Shown: positions 17,480 through 28,549 of the stretch, one piece after another | Layout: every line of letters begins with the position of its first letter | Position numbering within the stretch: position 1 is the first letter of the stretch | NCBI RefSeq assembly: GCF_029433255.1 | Contig: NZ_JAQTHU010000001.1 | Coordinates: forward strand, 1,302,001-1,366,000 | DNA: 64,000 nt | Reading direction: 5' to 3' | Source of the DNA: Lactobacillus sp. ESL0791 | GTDB taxonomy: Bacteria; Bacillota; Bacilli; Lactobacillales; Lactobacillaceae | The notes under the pieces: model-generated | Databases searched by the model: none | What the model saw: only the letters and a program-made list of their open reading frames with translations | Told to the model about the DNA's origin: nothing | Position numbers and translations under genes: made by a program

Positions 17480-19348
17480 TTACTTGTCCGGGTCTACTTT
17501 ATGAAATTCACCATCATTAGCCGAACCGTTATTTGGATTGTCGTTTCCTGGTTGTGGGCCTTGAGGACCAGCCTGCGGACCTGCTTGTCCGGCTGCGCCT
17601 TGCGGACCACCATTAGCCTGATATAACTTAACGGCTAAGTCTTGGGCAACCTTGGTTAAATCATCTTTCTTCGACTTCATTTCATCAAGGTTATTATCCT
17701 TTTGTGCTTTCTTCAAAGCATCTAAGGCATCTTGAACCTTCTTTGTGTCGTCTTCAGAAATCTTGTCGTTGCCCTTAACATCCTTAAGCGTCTTTTCGGT
17801 TGAGAAGATCAATTGGTCAACTTCGTTACGTAAATCAACTTCCTCTTTCTTCTTCTTATCTTCCTCAGCGTGCTCTTCGGCTTCCTTCTGCATCTTCTTA
17901 ATTTCTTCGTCAGATAAACCGGATGAACTCTTGATCGTAATCTTTTGTTCTTTACCAGTGCCCATATCCTTAGCGGAAACATTTACAATCCCGTTCTTGT
18001 CAATATCGAAGGTAACTTGAATTTGCGGAACACCACGCGGAGCAGCAGGAATGTCTGTCAGTTCAAATCTGCCTAAAGTCTTGTCATCAGCTGCCATTGG
18101 CCGTTCACCTTGTAAGACGTGAACATCTACGGCAGGTTGATTATCCGCAGCCGTTGAAAAGATTTGACTCTTCGAAGTAGGTATTGTTGTGTTTTTATCA
18201 ATCAACTTGGTGAAAACACCACCCATGGTTTCAATTCCAAGAGACAGCGGTGTAACATCAAGTAAAACAACGTCCTTAACATCACCAGAGATAACCCCGC
18301 CTTGAATTGCAGCACCTAAGGCGACAGCTTCATCAGGGTTGATCGAATGGTCTGGTTCCTTGCCTGACCACTTCTTAACTGCATCCTGAACGGCCGGAAT
18401 TCTTGTTGAACCACCATTCAAAATAACCTTGTCAATGTCATTAACAGTTAACTCGGCATCCCTTAAGGCATTGTCAAATGGAACCTTGGTCTTTTCAACC
18501 AAATCAGCAGTTAATTCATCAAATTTTGCACGAGTTAAATCAGCTTCCAGGTGTAACGGACCGGATTCACCAGCAGAAATAAATGGAAGGGAGATATGAG
18601 TTGAAGATACACCGGATAAATCCTTCTTAGCCTTTTCCGCAGCATCCTTTAGCCGCTGCATTGCCATCTTATCTTTGGTCAGGTCAACACCATTTTCATC
18701 TTTGAAGTTCTTAATCAGCCAGTCAATGATCTTGTTGTCAAAATCATCACCACCCAAATGGGTATCACCATTAGTTGACAATACTTGGAAAACGCCGTCA
18801 CCTAACTGTAAAACCGAAACATCGAAGGTACCACCGCCGAGGTCATAAACCAAAACTTTTTCATCTGGGTTTCCTTTATCAAGTCCATAAGCTAATGAAG
18901 AAGCGGTTGGCTCGTTGATAATTCGCTTAACGTCTAACCCAGCAATCTTACCGGCATCCTTAGTTGCCTGACGCTGAGCATCGTTAAAGTATGCAGGAAC
19001 CGTAACAACAGCTTCTGTGACCTTTTCACCGAGATAATCTTCGGAGAACTTCTTAATGTACTGTAAAATCATTGCAGAAATTTCCTGCGGAGTGTATTCC
19101 TTATCACCAATTTTAACCTTGTAACCAGCTTCACCCATGTGCCGCTTGATTGAAGAAACAGTGTTTGGATTGGTAATCGCCTGTCTTTTAGCAACTTCAC
19201 CCACCTGAATTTCACCATCTTTAAAGGCAACAACTGACGGAGTTGTCCTATTGCCTTCTGGGTTAGTAATAATTTTAGGTTCTTTACCTTCAAGAACAGC
19301 AACTGCTGAATTGGTAGTTCCTAAATCGATTCCGATAACTTTTGCCAT
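17480..19348 (-). CDS. dnaK: Chaperone protein DnaK (Hsp70)
   Basis: DnaK is the ATP-dependent Hsp70 chaperone. The 622-residue protein has the N-terminal ATPase domain (GIDLGTTNS at residues 5-13, [20 protein letters not shown]), the interdomain [13 protein letters not shown] segment, the substrate-binding domain and a lysine/glutamate-rich helical lid. It ends in a Gly/Gln/Asn/Pro-rich tail (residues about 580-615) of the type common in lactic acid bacteria. It follows grpE by 18 nt. Confidence 0.98.
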   Translation of the reverse strand: MAKVIGIDLGTTNSAVAVLEGKEPKIITNPEGNRTTPSVVAFKDGEIQVGEVAKRQAITNPNTVSSIKRHMGEAGYKVKIGDKEYTPQEISAMILQYIKKFSEDYLGEKVTEAVVTVPAYFNDAQRQATKDAGKIAGLDVKRIINEPTASSLAYGLDKGNPDEKVLVYDLGGGTFDVSVLQLGDGVFQVLSTNGDTHLGGDDFDNKIIDWLIKNFKDENGVDLTKDKMAMQRLKDAAEKAKKDLSGVSSTHISLPFISAGESGPLHLEADLTRAKFDELTADLVEKTKVPFDNALRDAELTVNDIDKVILNGGSTRIPAVQDAVKKWSGKEPDHSINPDEAVALGAAIQGGVISGDVKDVVLLDVTPLSLGIETMGGVFTKLIDKNTTIPTSKSQIFSTAADNQPAVDVHVLQGERPMAADDKTLGRFELTDIPAAPRGVPQIQVTFDIDKNGIVNVSAKDMGTGKEQKITIKSSSGLSDEEIKKMQKEAEEHAEEDKKKKEEVDLRNEVDQLIFSTEKTLKDVKGNDKISEDDTKKVQDALDALKKAQKDNNLDEMKSKKDDLTKVAQDLAVKLYQANGGPQGAAGQAGPQAGPQGPQPGNDNPNNGSANDGEFHKVDPDK

Positions 19349-19366
19349 TTATAATCTTCCTTTCAA

Positions 19367-19948
19367 TTATTGAGCAACAACAACCATTGCTGGTCTTAAT
19401 GTTCTGTCTTTATATTGATATCCTTTTTGTAAAACTTGGACTACTTGGTCCTTTTGATCATCATTTTCCGCGGCAACCGTTTGCACTGCCTGGTGTAATG
19501 TCGGATCAAATTTGCTGCCTTTAGCGGCAATCTCAACAATGCCATGATCTTTCATCGCTTTAACAAGTGAATCAAGTGTCATCTGCACACCCTTTTGCAG
19601 CTGCTTTGAAGCGTCATCGTCAGCCTTGACGGCTAAGGCCCGTTCCAAATTATCCATTGCTGGCAAAATGTCTTTAGCTAGGCCTTGCGCCTCATATTTA
19701 AGCAGCTGCGCCCGTTCTTTGTTGTAGCGGTTCTGCATATTTTGCATTTCTGCTTCACTGCGCAGGTACTTGTCCTCGAATTCATCGCTCTTTTTCTTGG
19801 CAACTGCCAAGTCCTTAGCTAACTTTTGCTCAGCAGTAGGTTTTTCAGGCTTAGCCTTTTCTTTGGTCTGCGTTTCAGGTTTCTTCTTTTTAGAAGAAGA
19901 TTTTTTCTTATCTAAATCTTTTTCACTAGGAAATTCCTCTTTACTCAT
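19367..19948 (-). CDS. grpE: Nucleotide exchange factor GrpE
   Basis: GrpE releases ADP from DnaK. The 193-residue protein has a highly charged Lys/Glu N-terminal arm, a long coiled-coil helix and a C-terminal beta domain with the family signature [20 protein letters not shown]. It is 11 nt downstream of hrcA and 18 nt upstream of dnaK. Confidence 0.96.
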   Translation of the reverse strand: MSKEEFPSEKDLDKKKSSSKKKKPETQTKEKAKPEKPTAEQKLAKDLAVAKKKSDEFEDKYLRSEAEMQNMQNRYNKERAQLLKYEAQGLAKDILPAMDNLERALAVKADDDASKQLQKGVQMTLDSLVKAMKDHGIVEIAAKGSKFDPTLHQAVQTVAAENDDQKDQVVQVLQKGYQYKDRTLRPAMVVVAQ

Positions 19949-19959
19949 TTCTAACCTCC

Positions 19960-21006
19960 CTATTGAAATCTACCGTAATAATCAAGCAACTTTTTAGCTA
20001 ATTCATTTCTAAAATACTCAAGCAATGCAATTACCTGCGAATACGGCATGCTTGTCGGACCCAGCAAGGCAATTACGCCTTTACCATGTGAGCCAACGCT
20101 GTATTCAGCGGTTAACAGGCTGTAATCTTTCAACAGGTCATTCGGCAATTCTGATCCGAGGCTGACCCGTATCGGATAACGTCCGTTGGAACTAATGCCC
20201 ATGTCCATCAAATCCGCAATCACATCATCGCGATCAACCAATTCATATAATGAACGTAACTGCTGCACATTGCTTTCAGCGGTGTTATTGAGTAGGTTGA
20301 TCCGACCATCGACATACATCTGATCGCTTGCCGCATCTTTCAAGACGTCCTCAATCAAGTTGATTAATTCACTCACATGTTCACCACGAATATTGCCGCC
20401 CAATTTTTCTTTCAGCAATGTCGGCGTAATTTCTTTCAAACTTTTACCGACCAGTTCATCATTAATCATGCGAACTGCTCGTTCAATTTCATCGCCATTA
20501 ACCCGGTATGGAAGCGGATAAACCTGATTCTGCACGTTACCATCACTTGTTACCAGAATTGCCATCACCTGCCGGTTGGACAAGGGAACAATCCTAAAGC
20601 CAGTAACCTTTAAGTCATTACTCTCCGGTCCCTCTGCAAACGCCGTGTAATTGGTTAAATCCGACAGAATCTTAGCTGCTTCCTGCACAATCTCGTTAAC
20701 TTGATGAAACGGCCGGTCAAGCTGATTAACAATCTGCTCGTAAACCGATTCGGGTAAACGCAGCGGCTCAACTAAATTATCAAGATAATAGCGATAACCA
20801 CTAGTTGACGGGATGCGACCGCTGGATGAGTGTGTTTTTTCAATTAAGCCCTGTTCCTCAAGCACAGCCATCTCATTGCGGATTGTCGCACTTGATACCT
20901 TAATCGGCAACTGCTTCATCACGGTTTTCGATCCCACCGGATCATGTGTCTGGGTAAAATCATTAATAATTGTTTTTAAAATAAGTTCTTGACGCTCGGT
21001 CAACAT
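19960..21006 (-). CDS. hrcA: Heat-inducible transcription repressor HrcA
   Basis: HrcA represses class I heat-shock operons by binding CIRCE elements. The 348-residue protein has an N-terminal winged helix ([19 protein letters not shown], then [20 protein letters not shown] and HSSSGRIPS), followed by the GAF-like dimerisation domain. I start it at ATG 21006, with GTGAGG about 10 nt upstream; an earlier in-frame ATG at 21030 would lie inside CIRCE. It leads the hrcA-grpE-dnaK-dnaJ operon behind two CIRCE copies. Confidence 0.96.
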   Translation of the reverse strand: MLTERQELILKTIINDFTQTHDPVGSKTVMKQLPIKVSSATIRNEMAVLEEQGLIEKTHSSSGRIPSTSGYRYYLDNLVEPLRLPESVYEQIVNQLDRPFHQVNEIVQEAAKILSDLTNYTAFAEGPESNDLKVTGFRIVPLSNRQVMAILVTSDGNVQNQVYPLPYRVNGDEIERAVRMINDELVGKSLKEITPTLLKEKLGGNIRGEHVSELINLIEDVLKDAASDQMYVDGRINLLNNTAESNVQQLRSLYELVDRDDVIADLMDMGISSNGRYPIRVSLGSELPNDLLKDYSLLTAEYSVGSHGKGVIALLGPTSMPYSQVIALLEYFRNELAKKLLDYYGRFQ

Positions 21007-21023
21007 AAAAATCGCCCTCACTT

Positions 21024-21050
21024 TTAGCACTCTTACCTATCAGGTGCTAA
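21024..21050. promoter_or_regulatory. CIRCE element 1 (HrcA operator)
   Basis: TTAGCACTC-N9-AGGTGCTAA, a 27-bp inverted repeat with one arm fully matching the CIRCE consensus and the other differing at one position. It lies between the -10 region and the hrcA ribosome-binding site. Confidence 0.93.
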
Positions 21051-21052
21051 CA

Positions 21053-21085
21053 ATTATATGATACTAGTATTTAGCAGAATGTCAA
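21053..21085 (-). promoter_or_regulatory. hrcA operon promoter
   Basis: Minus-strand -35 TTGACA is at 21080-21085. A TATCAT -10 lies 16 nt downstream (21058-21063), and a TATAAT overlaps it at a 21-nt spacing (21053-21058). The -35 box lies in the spacer of CIRCE 2, and CIRCE 1 begins just past the -10, so HrcA would cover both ends of the promoter. Confidence 0.7.
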
Positions 21086-21097
21086 GCCGAGTGCTAA
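21071..21097. promoter_or_regulatory. CIRCE element 2 (degenerate left arm)
   Basis: TTAGCAGAA-N9-GAGTGCTAA. The right arm matches the consensus exactly; the left keeps TTAGCA and then diverges. The size (9-9-9) matches CIRCE 1, with 20 bp between the two elements. Confidence 0.8.
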
Positions 21098-21113
21098 AAT
21101 TATTGTACTTTTT

Positions 21114-21150
21114 CATAAAAAAATCTATCTGCAGCCTGTAGATAGATTCT
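21114..21150 (-). terminator. Terminator after ribF
   Basis: AATCTATCTACA pairs with TGCAGATAGATT around a short loop and is followed on the minus strand by a run of seven U. It ends the rimP-nusA-infB-ribF operon upstream of the hrcA promoter. Confidence 0.85.
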
Positions 21151-21155
21151 CTGTC

Positions 21156-22103
21156 TTATTTTTGTTGTGCAAAGTAGGTTTCAATTTCTTGCTTATCTTT
21201 CATCATTTGTTCATGCAAATCAGCTAGGTTAGTAAACTTTATTTCACCTCGGGTATATTTATACCACTTAATGACCACAGGTTGATCATAGGCTTCCTGA
21301 TTAAACCCAAATAAGTTTGATTCGATAAAAATTTTTCGGCCCTGATGAATTGTCACGTTATAACCCACACTTGTCATCGAATCATACCACTTACCTAGGA
21401 TTTTGGTTTTAGTTGCATAAACGCCAATTTTAGGAAGAACTTTTTTCCCCTGCCAAACTAGGTTAACCGTGGGAAATCCTAACTTATGGCCATTTCTTAG
21501 CCCATGACCAACTATGCCGCTCATCACATAGGGTCCACCTAACAGTTCGCATGCCAGTTCCATTTGTCCGTTTTGGATTGCCGTTTTAATTTCGGTTGAG
21601 CCAATTTTTTTATCATCATAAGTTTGTTCGGGCACTTCAATAATCTTGAAGCGACCCTTGGCAAACTTAGGGAAATTCTTCATATTGGCAACATTTTTCG
21701 GCCCATAAGTATAATCAAAGCCGGCAATTACCGTATCCGCCTGCAGCTTGACAAGCACATTATCAACAAATTCTTGGGCTGTCAACTTGCTAAAAGCATC
21801 ATTGAAATGCATAACGAGCAGGTAATCAACGCCTAACTTCTTCATCTTATAGGCTTTTTCGTTTAGATTATCAATGTAAAGAACGTTTTTTCCTTGATAG
21901 ACTTCTTTTGGGTGCCGGTCAAACGTCATCACAGCCACCGGCAAGTTCTTCTTTTTGGCCTCTTGCTTTGCAAGGGCAATTAAATGTTGGTGCCCTAAAT
22001 GGACCCCATCAAAAAATCCCAAAGCAAGTATCAATTTCTTTGGTAGTATTTTTTCTTTAAATGGATACGTTAAATCAATAATTTCCACTTCAGAAACCCT
22101 CAT
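21156..22103 (-). CDS. ribF: Bifunctional riboflavin kinase/FAD synthetase
   Basis: RibF converts riboflavin to FMN and then FAD. The 315-residue protein has the N-terminal FAD synthetase (nucleotidyltransferase) domain with the signature GFFDGVHLGHQH (residues 29-40) and a second TEIK segment. The C-terminal riboflavin kinase domain includes GHGLRNGHKLGFPTVNL and the beta-barrel end. It lies 5 nt after truB, the usual Firmicute order, and ends at a terminator. Confidence 0.95.
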   Translation of the reverse strand: MRVSEVEIIDLTYPFKEKILPKKLILALGFFDGVHLGHQHLIALAKQEAKKKNLPVAVMTFDRHPKEVYQGKNVLYIDNLNEKAYKMKKLGVDYLLVMHFNDAFSKLTAQEFVDNVLVKLQADTVIAGFDYTYGPKNVANMKNFPKFAKGRFKIIEVPEQTYDDKKIGSTEIKTAIQNGQMELACELLGGPYVMSGIVGHGLRNGHKLGFPTVNLVWQGKKVLPKIGVYATKTKILGKWYDSMTSVGYNVTIHQGRKIFIESNLFGFNQEAYDQPVVIKWYKYTRGEIKFTNLADLHEQMMKDKQEIETYFAQQK

Positions 22104-22108
22104 TTCGA

Positions 22109-23002
22109 TTATTCATTTTGCAAGAGCATTAATGCGGGTACATAAAGCGTACCCTTTTTTTGATAAATTGCCTTAACCTTATTATTGTATCTTAATGCCA
22201 ATTTTTCTGCACCGTTTGTGAGCGAAATTGCTGCACCATTTTTAACTTTTAACCACAACTCCGGCCTTAAATCTACTTGCTCGTATTCCCGAAAAAAATT
22301 ATCAAGTGGCTGCAGCCAGTCAGTGATTCTTTCAGGTTGGGCAATAACCTGGTCTAATTTAACAGCCTGAGCAAGTGTAAAACCCGAACTCGCAGTTCTG
22401 CGTAACTTAGTCATCACGGCGGGAACACCAAGCTTTGCGCCTAAGTCATTGACGAGAGAACGAACATAGGTCCCTTTGCTGCATTCAATTACAAAACCAA
22501 AAGCTTCCTGGCCTTTCTCACCATCAAATTTTGGTTCACCAAGAAGCCGGTAAGATTGAACCGTTACCTGCCTCTTGGGCCGTTCCACCTCAATTCCTGC
22601 ACGTGCGTATTCGTATAAATGCTTGCCGTTAACCCTAACAGCAGAATAAATGGGCGGAACTTGGGTAATTTCTCCCGTAAAGGTGGTCATTTGCTCCTGA
22701 ATTTGTTCAGCCAATAAGGGACTAGTCAGGCTTTTTTGCTCCAGGACCTGACCTGAAATATCATAACTGTCCGTTGAATAACCAAATAATCCTTCACCCT
22801 GGTACTGTTTGTTTTTCGTATGCATCAGTTCAATTAATTTGGTTGCCTGACCAATCGCAATCGGCAAAACTCCTGTTACATCTGGATCAAGCGTTCCTGC
22901 ATGCCCGATTTTTTTGATATGCAGGGCTTTGCGCAGATGGTAAACCACATCGGCACTGGTCATGCCCTCATCCTTGTCAATTACTAAGATTCCATTTAAC
23001 AT
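22109..23002 (-). CDS. truB: tRNA pseudouridine(55) synthase TruB
   Basis: TruB makes pseudouridine 55 in the T-loop of tRNA. The 297-residue protein has the family start [14 protein letters not shown], the catalytic motif [14 protein letters not shown] with Asp39 as nucleophile, and the [15 protein letters not shown] segment. It lies between rbfA and ribF in the conserved infB operon. Confidence 0.96.
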   Translation of the reverse strand: MLNGILVIDKDEGMTSADVVYHLRKALHIKKIGHAGTLDPDVTGVLPIAIGQATKLIELMHTKNKQYQGEGLFGYSTDSYDISGQVLEQKSLTSPLLAEQIQEQMTTFTGEITQVPPIYSAVRVNGKHLYEYARAGIEVERPKRQVTVQSYRLLGEPKFDGEKGQEAFGFVIECSKGTYVRSLVNDLGAKLGVPAVMTKLRRTASSGFTLAQAVKLDQVIAQPERITDWLQPLDNFFREYEQVDLRPELWLKVKNGAAISLTNGAEKLALRYNNKVKAIYQKKGTLYVPALMLLQNE

Positions 23003-23056
23003 GTTTCCCTTTTCCTACCCGTTCACAACAAAAAAGCGCCAAATGACGCTTTCTAA

Positions 23057-23419
23057 TTAATTATTCCGCTCTGCATCCTGCTTTTTTACTTCAGCAATCA
23101 AGCGGTCAATCTTACTACCATATTTAACAGAAGTATCGCGCTTAAAAATAAGCTCAGGAACTTTATAAACGGTCAAAACCTGTCCCAGCAGGTGCCGCAT
23201 CATTCCTTTGGCTTTTTCCAACCCTATCGCTGCTTCTTGTTCTTTTTCTGCATCTTCTGTCAGCAAACTATAATAAATTGTTGCATAAGACAGGTCATTA
23301 GTGCATTCAACAGCAGTAAGCGTGACATCTTTTACCCTAGGATCCCGAATATTCTTACGGAGTATTTTAGTTAATTCACGAAGAATTTCGCCTTCAACAC
23401 GACCAATTCTATGTTTCAT
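23057..23419 (-). CDS. rbfA: 30S ribosome-binding factor RbfA
   Basis: RbfA helps mature the 16S rRNA 5' end and 30S subunits, notably in the cold. The 120-residue protein has the KH-like fold starts RIGRVEGEILRELTKIL and DPRVKDVTLTAVE and the VPELIFKRDTS motif near the end. It is 18 nt after infB and upstream of truB. Confidence 0.95.
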   Translation of the reverse strand: MKHRIGRVEGEILRELTKILRKNIRDPRVKDVTLTAVECTNDLSYATIYYSLLTEDAEKEQEAAIGLEKAKGMMRHLLGQVLTVYKVPELIFKRDTSVKYGSKIDRLIAEVKKQDAERNN

Positions 23420-23437
23420 GTTTCCTCCTAATAAAAG

Positions 23438-26119
23438 TTACTTAGGTTTTACCTCTTGTTTTTCAAAGGCTTCAAGCTGATCATCAACCTTAATATCATT
23501 ATAGCCTTCAATGGTTAACCCACAATCGTAACCCTGTTTAACCTTCTTAGCATCATCCTTGAAGCGTTTAAGCGAAGCAATTTTACCCGTGTAAATGACA
23601 ACACCATCACGAATCAGGTGCACGCTAGAATCACGAGTGATGTACCCAGAATCAACAAATGATCCGGCAATTGTTCCGACTTTGGATACCTTCCACAATT
23701 CCCGAACGGTCAACGTTCCCGTTACCGTATCTTCATAAGTTGGTTCAAGCATTCCCTGCATTGCGGCCTTTACATCATCAATTGCCTTGTAAATAATACT
23801 GTAAAGGCGAATATCAACGCCGTCGGTTTCGGCCTGTGACTTTGCAGTCACCGTCGGCCGAACATTGAAGCCGATGATAAAGGCGTTAGAAGCTCCTGCA
23901 AGGGTCACATCGGATTCGTTAATCGCACCGACACCGGCATGAATAATGTTGACTCGAACACCCTCAACTTCAATCTTTTCTAGGGACTGCTGCAACGCTT
24001 CAACGGAGCCTTGGACATCAGCCTTAAGAACAATGCCGACTTCCTTCATATTTTCACGTTTCATTGTGTCAAACAGGTTATCCAAGGTAACGTGCTGCAC
24101 ATTTTCACGCGATTTTTGCAAGGCATTCTGCGCTCTTTGTTCACCAACACTTCTGGCCGTCTTTTCATCTTCAAAGACAACCAGCTTGTCGGCCGACTCA
24201 GGCACATCATTCAAACCAGTAATTTCTACCGGCATCGATGGTGTGGCCTTTTCCACTTGACGGCCGCGATCATTGGTCATTACCCGGACCCGGCCATAGC
24301 GGTTACCGACAACCACCGGATCACCCGTATGCAGAGTTCCTTGCTGAACAAGCAGGTCCGTAACCGGACCACGCCCGCGGGATAACCGGGCCTCGATTAC
24401 CGTACCAATTGCCGGTTGTTTCGGATCGGCCTGCAGCTCCATTACATCGGCCTGCAGAAGGATCATTTGCAATAAGTCATCAACATTTTCACCGGTTTTG
24501 GCAGAAATATTAACAAAAATTGTGTCGCCGCCATAATCCTCAGGAATCAAATTATACTTCATCAATTCCTCGGTAACGTGCTTAGGATTGGCACCTGGGG
24601 CATCAATCTTATTGATTGCCACAATAATTGGTACCTGGGCACTCTTAGCGTGATCGATTGCCTCAATTGTCTGCGGCATTACACCGTCATCAGCAGCAAC
24701 GACCAAAACAACAATATCGGTTATTTCGGCGCCACGTTCACGCATGTTTGAGAAGGCGGCATGTCCAGGAGTATCAAGAAAAGTAATTAGATGATTATCA
24801 ACTCTTACCTGGTAAGCACCGATTTTCTGCGTGATGCCTCCGGCTTCATGAGCAGAAACGTGGGTATGACGCAAACGGTCAAGCAAAGTGGTTTTACCAT
24901 GGTCAACGTGGCCCATGATAGTAACTACCGGCGGCCGTTTAATCTGATTCTTTGACTTCTTTGAGGCTTGCATTTGCTTGTCGTAGAGATTGTCAATATC
25001 GGAAATATCCTCATGAACCTTTTCTTCAGCATTAATTCCATATTCAGCGGCCAGCAGCTCAATTGTGTCCTTATCCAAGGATTGATTCTGATTGGTCATA
25101 ATTCCCAGCATAAAAAGCTTCTTAACTAATTCTGCTGGTTCACGGTGCAAAATTTTACCCAGATCTTGAGCGTTCATGCCCTCTTCATAGACCAATGTTT
25201 CTGGTAACGGCCGCTCTTTGCGCTGTGTAAGCTGTTTCTTAGGCTGCTGTTCAGCCTGACGCCGCTTATTTTTACGCTTTCGCCTTTCCTTCCGGTCCGA
25301 ATGGTTGGTATTATTACCATTATTAGAAAATTGATTTTGGCCCTTGCGTCCTGGCTTGCCAAAATTATGGCTGCGATCATGACCATTGCCGCGGCGATTT
25401 TCCTTATCCTTAACTGGTTCCGGAGCTTCAACCGTTTTATTGATATTTGTATGAGCATTATTACGGCGCGGTGTAGACTGATTCTGCTTCATCCGTGCTG
25501 GTGACGGCTTTAAAATCTTTGGGCCAATCACCTTTTCCGATGCTTTTTCCGTTTTCGTGCTGGCATTAGTAGTAGCTTTTTTCGCTTCGGTAGGTTCCGT
25601 TTTGCTCTTTCCAGAATTATTCAGCTGATTGTGATATTCCTTTTTCGCACGAGTAGCCTGCTGATTCAGTTCAGTTTCCTCAACTCGCTGCTTCTGTTTC
25701 AGTTGGTTAAGCAAATCACGTGCTGCCGGCTTCTTCACTTCTTGACGCTCAGACCGCCGCTTTCCCTCTTGCTGCCGATTTTGGTTGCGATTACGACGGT
25801 CATTGCGCTGGCGGTTGTTGCGGCGGCGATTATTTCCTTGCTTATTATTTGTTTCGCGAACCTTCTCGTTCTTGCGAATTGAGGTAACAGAAATCTTAAT
25901 CTTGCTGTCTTTCTTGCCGGTACTTTCCTTACTTGTCTTTTCTTCTTTCTTGGCTGGAGCGGAGGTTTGAAAACTGCCTTTTAGTTGATTTACTTGTGCT
26001 TCATCCAGCGAGGACATGTGGTTTGTAACATCAAAGCCCAGCTTCTTTGCCTTTTCGACCACAACTTTATTGTCGATGCCTAATTCTTTTGCTATTGTAT
26101 AAATTCTTGTTTTAGTCAT
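23438..26119 (-). CDS. infB: Translation initiation factor IF-2
   Basis: IF-2 is the GTPase that brings initiator tRNA to the 30S subunit. The 893-residue protein has a short IF2_N fold ([13 protein letters not shown]), a very basic low-complexity linker rich in Arg, Asn, Gln and Lys (residues about 60-310), a second IF2_N, the G domain with GHVDHGKTT near residue 401, DTPGH and NKID, and the C-terminal tRNA-binding domains. I start it at ATG 26119, which has AAGGAG nearby and the conserved N-terminus; upstream in-frame codons overlap ylxQ. Confidence 0.97.
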   Translation of the reverse strand: MTKTRIYTIAKELGIDNKVVVEKAKKLGFDVTNHMSSLDEAQVNQLKGSFQTSAPAKKEEKTSKESTGKKDSKIKISVTSIRKNEKVRETNNKQGNNRRRNNRQRNDRRNRNQNRQQEGKRRSERQEVKKPAARDLLNQLKQKQRVEETELNQQATRAKKEYHNQLNNSGKSKTEPTEAKKATTNASTKTEKASEKVIGPKILKPSPARMKQNQSTPRRNNAHTNINKTVEAPEPVKDKENRRGNGHDRSHNFGKPGRKGQNQFSNNGNNTNHSDRKERRKRKNKRRQAEQQPKKQLTQRKERPLPETLVYEEGMNAQDLGKILHREPAELVKKLFMLGIMTNQNQSLDKDTIELLAAEYGINAEEKVHEDISDIDNLYDKQMQASKKSKNQIKRPPVVTIMGHVDHGKTTLLDRLRHTHVSAHEAGGITQKIGAYQVRVDNHLITFLDTPGHAAFSNMRERGAEITDIVVLVVAADDGVMPQTIEAIDHAKSAQVPIIVAINKIDAPGANPKHVTEELMKYNLIPEDYGGDTIFVNISAKTGENVDDLLQMILLQADVMELQADPKQPAIGTVIEARLSRGRGPVTDLLVQQGTLHTGDPVVVGNRYGRVRVMTNDRGRQVEKATPSMPVEITGLNDVPESADKLVVFEDEKTARSVGEQRAQNALQKSRENVQHVTLDNLFDTMKRENMKEVGIVLKADVQGSVEALQQSLEKIEVEGVRVNIIHAGVGAINESDVTLAGASNAFIIGFNVRPTVTAKSQAETDGVDIRLYSIIYKAIDDVKAAMQGMLEPTYEDTVTGTLTVRELWKVSKVGTIAGSFVDSGYITRDSSVHLIRDGVVIYTGKIASLKRFKDDAKKVKQGYDCGLTIEGYNDIKVDDQLEAFEKQEVKPK

Positions 26120-26123
26120 CCGA

Positions 26124-26435
26124 TCACGCTCCTTCATTAATCTTTTTGACCAGTGCATGGTAAAAACCGCTATCCGTCAGCCCTAACACCTTGCGTTTTT
26201 TACCAACTGCATGGGATATTTCCTCAGAGCTAAACGCGTTAATAACTTCAATTTTGCAGTTATATGCGCTTTTGCTAATTTTATCAAGTGTGTCCTGGTG
26301 GGCATCACTAGCCAAAATCACTGCTTTTACTTGTCTATTCTTAAGTCCAGCAAGCACGAGTTCGCTACCGGAAATCAGCTTTCCTGCTCGCTGTGCCAAA
26401 CCCAGCAAATTTAATGCTTTTTGTCTATTTTGCAA
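26124..26435 (-). CDS. ylxQ: L7Ae-family RNA-binding protein YlxQ
   Basis: A 103-residue protein of the L7Ae/L30e/YbxF fold, expected to bind kink-turn RNA. The segment [19 protein letters not shown] at residues 9-27 and the [12 protein letters not shown] region are typical. It sits between ylxR and infB, 4 nt before infB, as in other Firmicutes. Its precise role is not established. Confidence 0.9.
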   Translation of the reverse strand: MQNRQKALNLLGLAQRAGKLISGSELVLAGLKNRQVKAVILASDAHQDTLDKISKSAYNCKIEVINAFSSEEISHAVGKKRKVLGLTDSGFYHALVKKINEGA

Positions 26436-26437
26436 AC

Positions 26438-26734
26438 TTATTTATCACCAAATAATTCTTTCCGTGCCTTTTGGTGGTCGACATAGCCATACAAATCATC
26501 ATAGAAACTTTCTGGAATTTTTGCACCCAAGCTGCGTTCCAAAACTTTCTTCTCTTTTGCTTCTTTAATCTTGTCAGGATCTAATGAAACATAGGCACCA
26601 CGACCAGCCTTTTTCCCGGTAGGATCAATTGCAATCTGCTTCTCCTTGTCAATCACAACCCGTACTAATTCTTTTTTGGGCTGCATTGTATCGGTCAATA
26701 AATCCTTCCGCATTGGAATTTTTCTTTTTTTCAA
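26438..26734 (-). CDS. ylxR: YlxR family RNA-binding/nucleic-acid-associated protein
   Basis: A small basic protein (98 residues) of the YlxR/DUF448 family. The family motif RKIPMRKDLLTDTMQPKKELVRVV opens the protein, and GRGAYVSLD follows. I start at TTG 26734 because the family N-terminus (KKRKIPMRK) begins right there and an AGGTTGGTGA stretch precedes it; a GTG at 26746 is the alternative. It lies between nusA and ylxQ in the conserved operon. Confidence 0.88.
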   Translation of the reverse strand: MKKRKIPMRKDLLTDTMQPKKELVRVVIDKEKQIAIDPTGKKAGRGAYVSLDPDKIKEAKEKKVLERSLGAKIPESFYDDLYGYVDHQKARKELFGDK

Positions 26735-26748
26735 AAAAATCACCAACC

Positions 26749-27978
26749 TTATTCTTCGGAATCATCTTCTACAATGTCATCAGCACTGGCTTCTTCAGAT
26801 TCAGCCGTTTCTTTTTCATCAGCTTCGCTATCAAGCTGATCCTCTGCTGCATCTTCAGCAACGCTGATATCAGTATCTTCCGCATCCTCAACCGTTTCGG
26901 TATCCGTTTTATCAGTAGCGGATTTGTCTTCATCAACAAATTCCACTTCCGATTCGGGCCGAATGTCAATCTTATAGCCGGTTAAACGCGCTGCTAAGCG
27001 GACATTTTGCCCTTTCTTACCTATTGCTAACGATAATTGATAGTCAGGCACAATAACTAGGGCGCTCTTTTCGTCATCATCGTTGCCAAACTGCACCGCA
27101 ATTACCTCAGCAGGATTCAAAGCATTGGCAATGAAATCAGACGGATCTTCTTCATACTGAACAATATCAATGTTTTCACCGCCCAATTCGTTGACAACGT
27201 TTTGTACACGAGCACCACGCTGACCGACACAGGTTCCCACCGGATCAATGTTGGGATCGGTCGACCGAACAGCAATTTTGGTTCGATCGCCTGCCTCACG
27301 CGCAATTGACACGATTTCCACGGTCCCATCATAAATTTCCGGAACTTCCTGCTCAAACAAACGCTTGACCATATTCGGCGCTGTCCGTGAAACGGTGATT
27401 TGTGCTCCTTTTGAATCGGAACCAACATGCGTTACCAACACACGAATCTGATCCTGGGGATTATAGGTTTCGTTAGGCATTTGGTCACGGTGCGGCATTA
27501 CCGCTTCAACATTATCAATTTTAACATAAACGAAACGATTATCACGCCTTTCAACCGTTCCTGTAATCAATTCATCTTCATACTGCGAATATTCATCAAT
27601 AATATGATTGCGTTCCGCCTCACGCAGACGCTGCATGATTACCTGCTTAGCCGTTTGTGCTGATAGCCGGCCAAAATTCTTTGGCGTAACTTCAAAGCGA
27701 ATCTCATCACCGATTTCATACGCACGGTTAATTGTTAACGCATCCTTCAAGCTCACTTCCATCCGGTCATCATGAACTTCATCGACAACAGTCTTAACAG
27801 CCATTACTTTGAACTTGCCAGTGTTTTCATCAAAATCAACTTCAACATTTTGAGCCTGGTTGTAATTCTTTTTATATGCAGCAATCAAAGCAGCCTTAAT
27901 TGCGTCAACAATGACATCCTGCTTGATCCCCTTGGTTTTCTCTAGTGTAGCAAACGCTTCTAGCATTTCGTTAGACAT
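26749..27978 (-). CDS. nusA: Transcription termination/antitermination factor NusA
   Basis: NusA binds RNA polymerase and modulates pausing, termination and antitermination. The 409-residue protein has the N-terminal polymerase-binding domain (MLEAFATLEKTKGI), an S1 domain (GTVERRDNRFVYVKIDNVEA), two KH domains (DPVGTCVGQRGARVQNVV and the later SLAIGKKGQNVRLAARL) and a very acidic C-terminal tail. The ATG at 27978 gives the family N-terminus; an in-frame ATG at 27993 is possible. It follows rimP by 20 nt. Confidence 0.95.
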   Translation of the reverse strand: MSNEMLEAFATLEKTKGIKQDVIVDAIKAALIAAYKKNYNQAQNVEVDFDENTGKFKVMAVKTVVDEVHDDRMEVSLKDALTINRAYEIGDEIRFEVTPKNFGRLSAQTAKQVIMQRLREAERNHIIDEYSQYEDELITGTVERRDNRFVYVKIDNVEAVMPHRDQMPNETYNPQDQIRVLVTHVGSDSKGAQITVSRTAPNMVKRLFEQEVPEIYDGTVEIVSIAREAGDRTKIAVRSTDPNIDPVGTCVGQRGARVQNVVNELGGENIDIVQYEEDPSDFIANALNPAEVIAVQFGNDDDEKSALVIVPDYQLSLAIGKKGQNVRLAARLTGYKIDIRPESEVEFVDEDKSATDKTDTETVEDAEDTDISVAEDAAEDQLDSEADEKETAESEEASADDIVEDDSEE

Positions 27979-27998
27979 GATTTTGTTAATCATCCTTT

Positions 27999-28475
27999 CT
28001 AAAACTCGACTGCAAAGCGAATATTTGCAATCAATTTGTGTGGAATAATAATTTTCTTGCGCTTAGTTTTTATCTTTATTTCCAGTTCGATTTGGTCATC
28101 ATTGTATGATTTTAATGTTCCCTCATACATTTTCTTGCCATCAATCTTTTGATAAAGTCCGACATGAATATAATTATCAAGGGCTTTCTGCCAATCACTT
28201 TCGGTTTTGATTGGCCGTTCAATCCCTGGAGAAGAAACTTCCAAGATATATGGATCAGGAAGCGGATCTGGATCTAAAGTGTCCAGCTTCTCTGAAATTA
28301 GCTCACTCAAACTAGCAATTTCATCCATATCAATCCCGTTAGGCTGCCGATCCACATATATGCGCAAATAGTTTTTGCCCTTTTCCTTAACATATTCAAT
28401 CGCAACCAATTCGTCATCACGCCCAGCAGTGATTGCTTTAATCTGGGGTAAAACAAGACCTGTAATTTTCGCCAA
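27999..28475 (-). CDS. rimP: Ribosome maturation factor RimP
   Basis: RimP assists 30S subunit maturation. The 158-residue protein has the [23 protein letters not shown] motif and the [15 protein letters not shown] motif. Only a TTG at 28475 fits: GGAGGG lies 6 nt upstream and the next residues match the family N-terminus. In-frame ATG codons further upstream lie in the leader hairpin. It is first gene of the rimP-nusA-ylxR-ylxQ-infB-rbfA-truB-ribF operon, behind a promoter and a terminator-like leader hairpin. Confidence 0.93.
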   Translation of the reverse strand: MAKITGLVLPQIKAITAGRDDELVAIEYVKEKGKNYLRIYVDRQPNGIDMDEIASLSELISEKLDTLDPDPLPDPYILEVSSPGIERPIKTESDWQKALDNYIHVGLYQKIDGKKMYEGTLKSYNDDQIELEIKIKTKRKKIIIPHKLIANIRFAVEF

Positions 28476-28487
28476 AAATTTCCCTCC

Positions 28488-28522
28488 GTAATAAAAAGAG
28501 TGAGCAAAAAGACTGCTCACTC
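28488..28522 (-). terminator. Leader hairpin with U-tract before rimP (probable attenuator)
   Basis: A perfect 9-bp stem GAGTGAGCA / TGCTCACTC with a 7-nt loop, followed on the minus strand by UUUUUAUUA, only about 10 nt before the rimP Shine-Dalgarno. It is inside the transcript from the promoter at 28550-28578, so it would act as a leader terminator. Confidence 0.75.
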
Positions 28523-28549
28523 GAATTTACTTATCCGAACTTGTAGATA

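Noticed and set aside
22104..23056. FMN riboswitch for ribF
   Set aside because: ribF lies 5 nt after truB in the infB operon, so no leader is available for a riboswitch.
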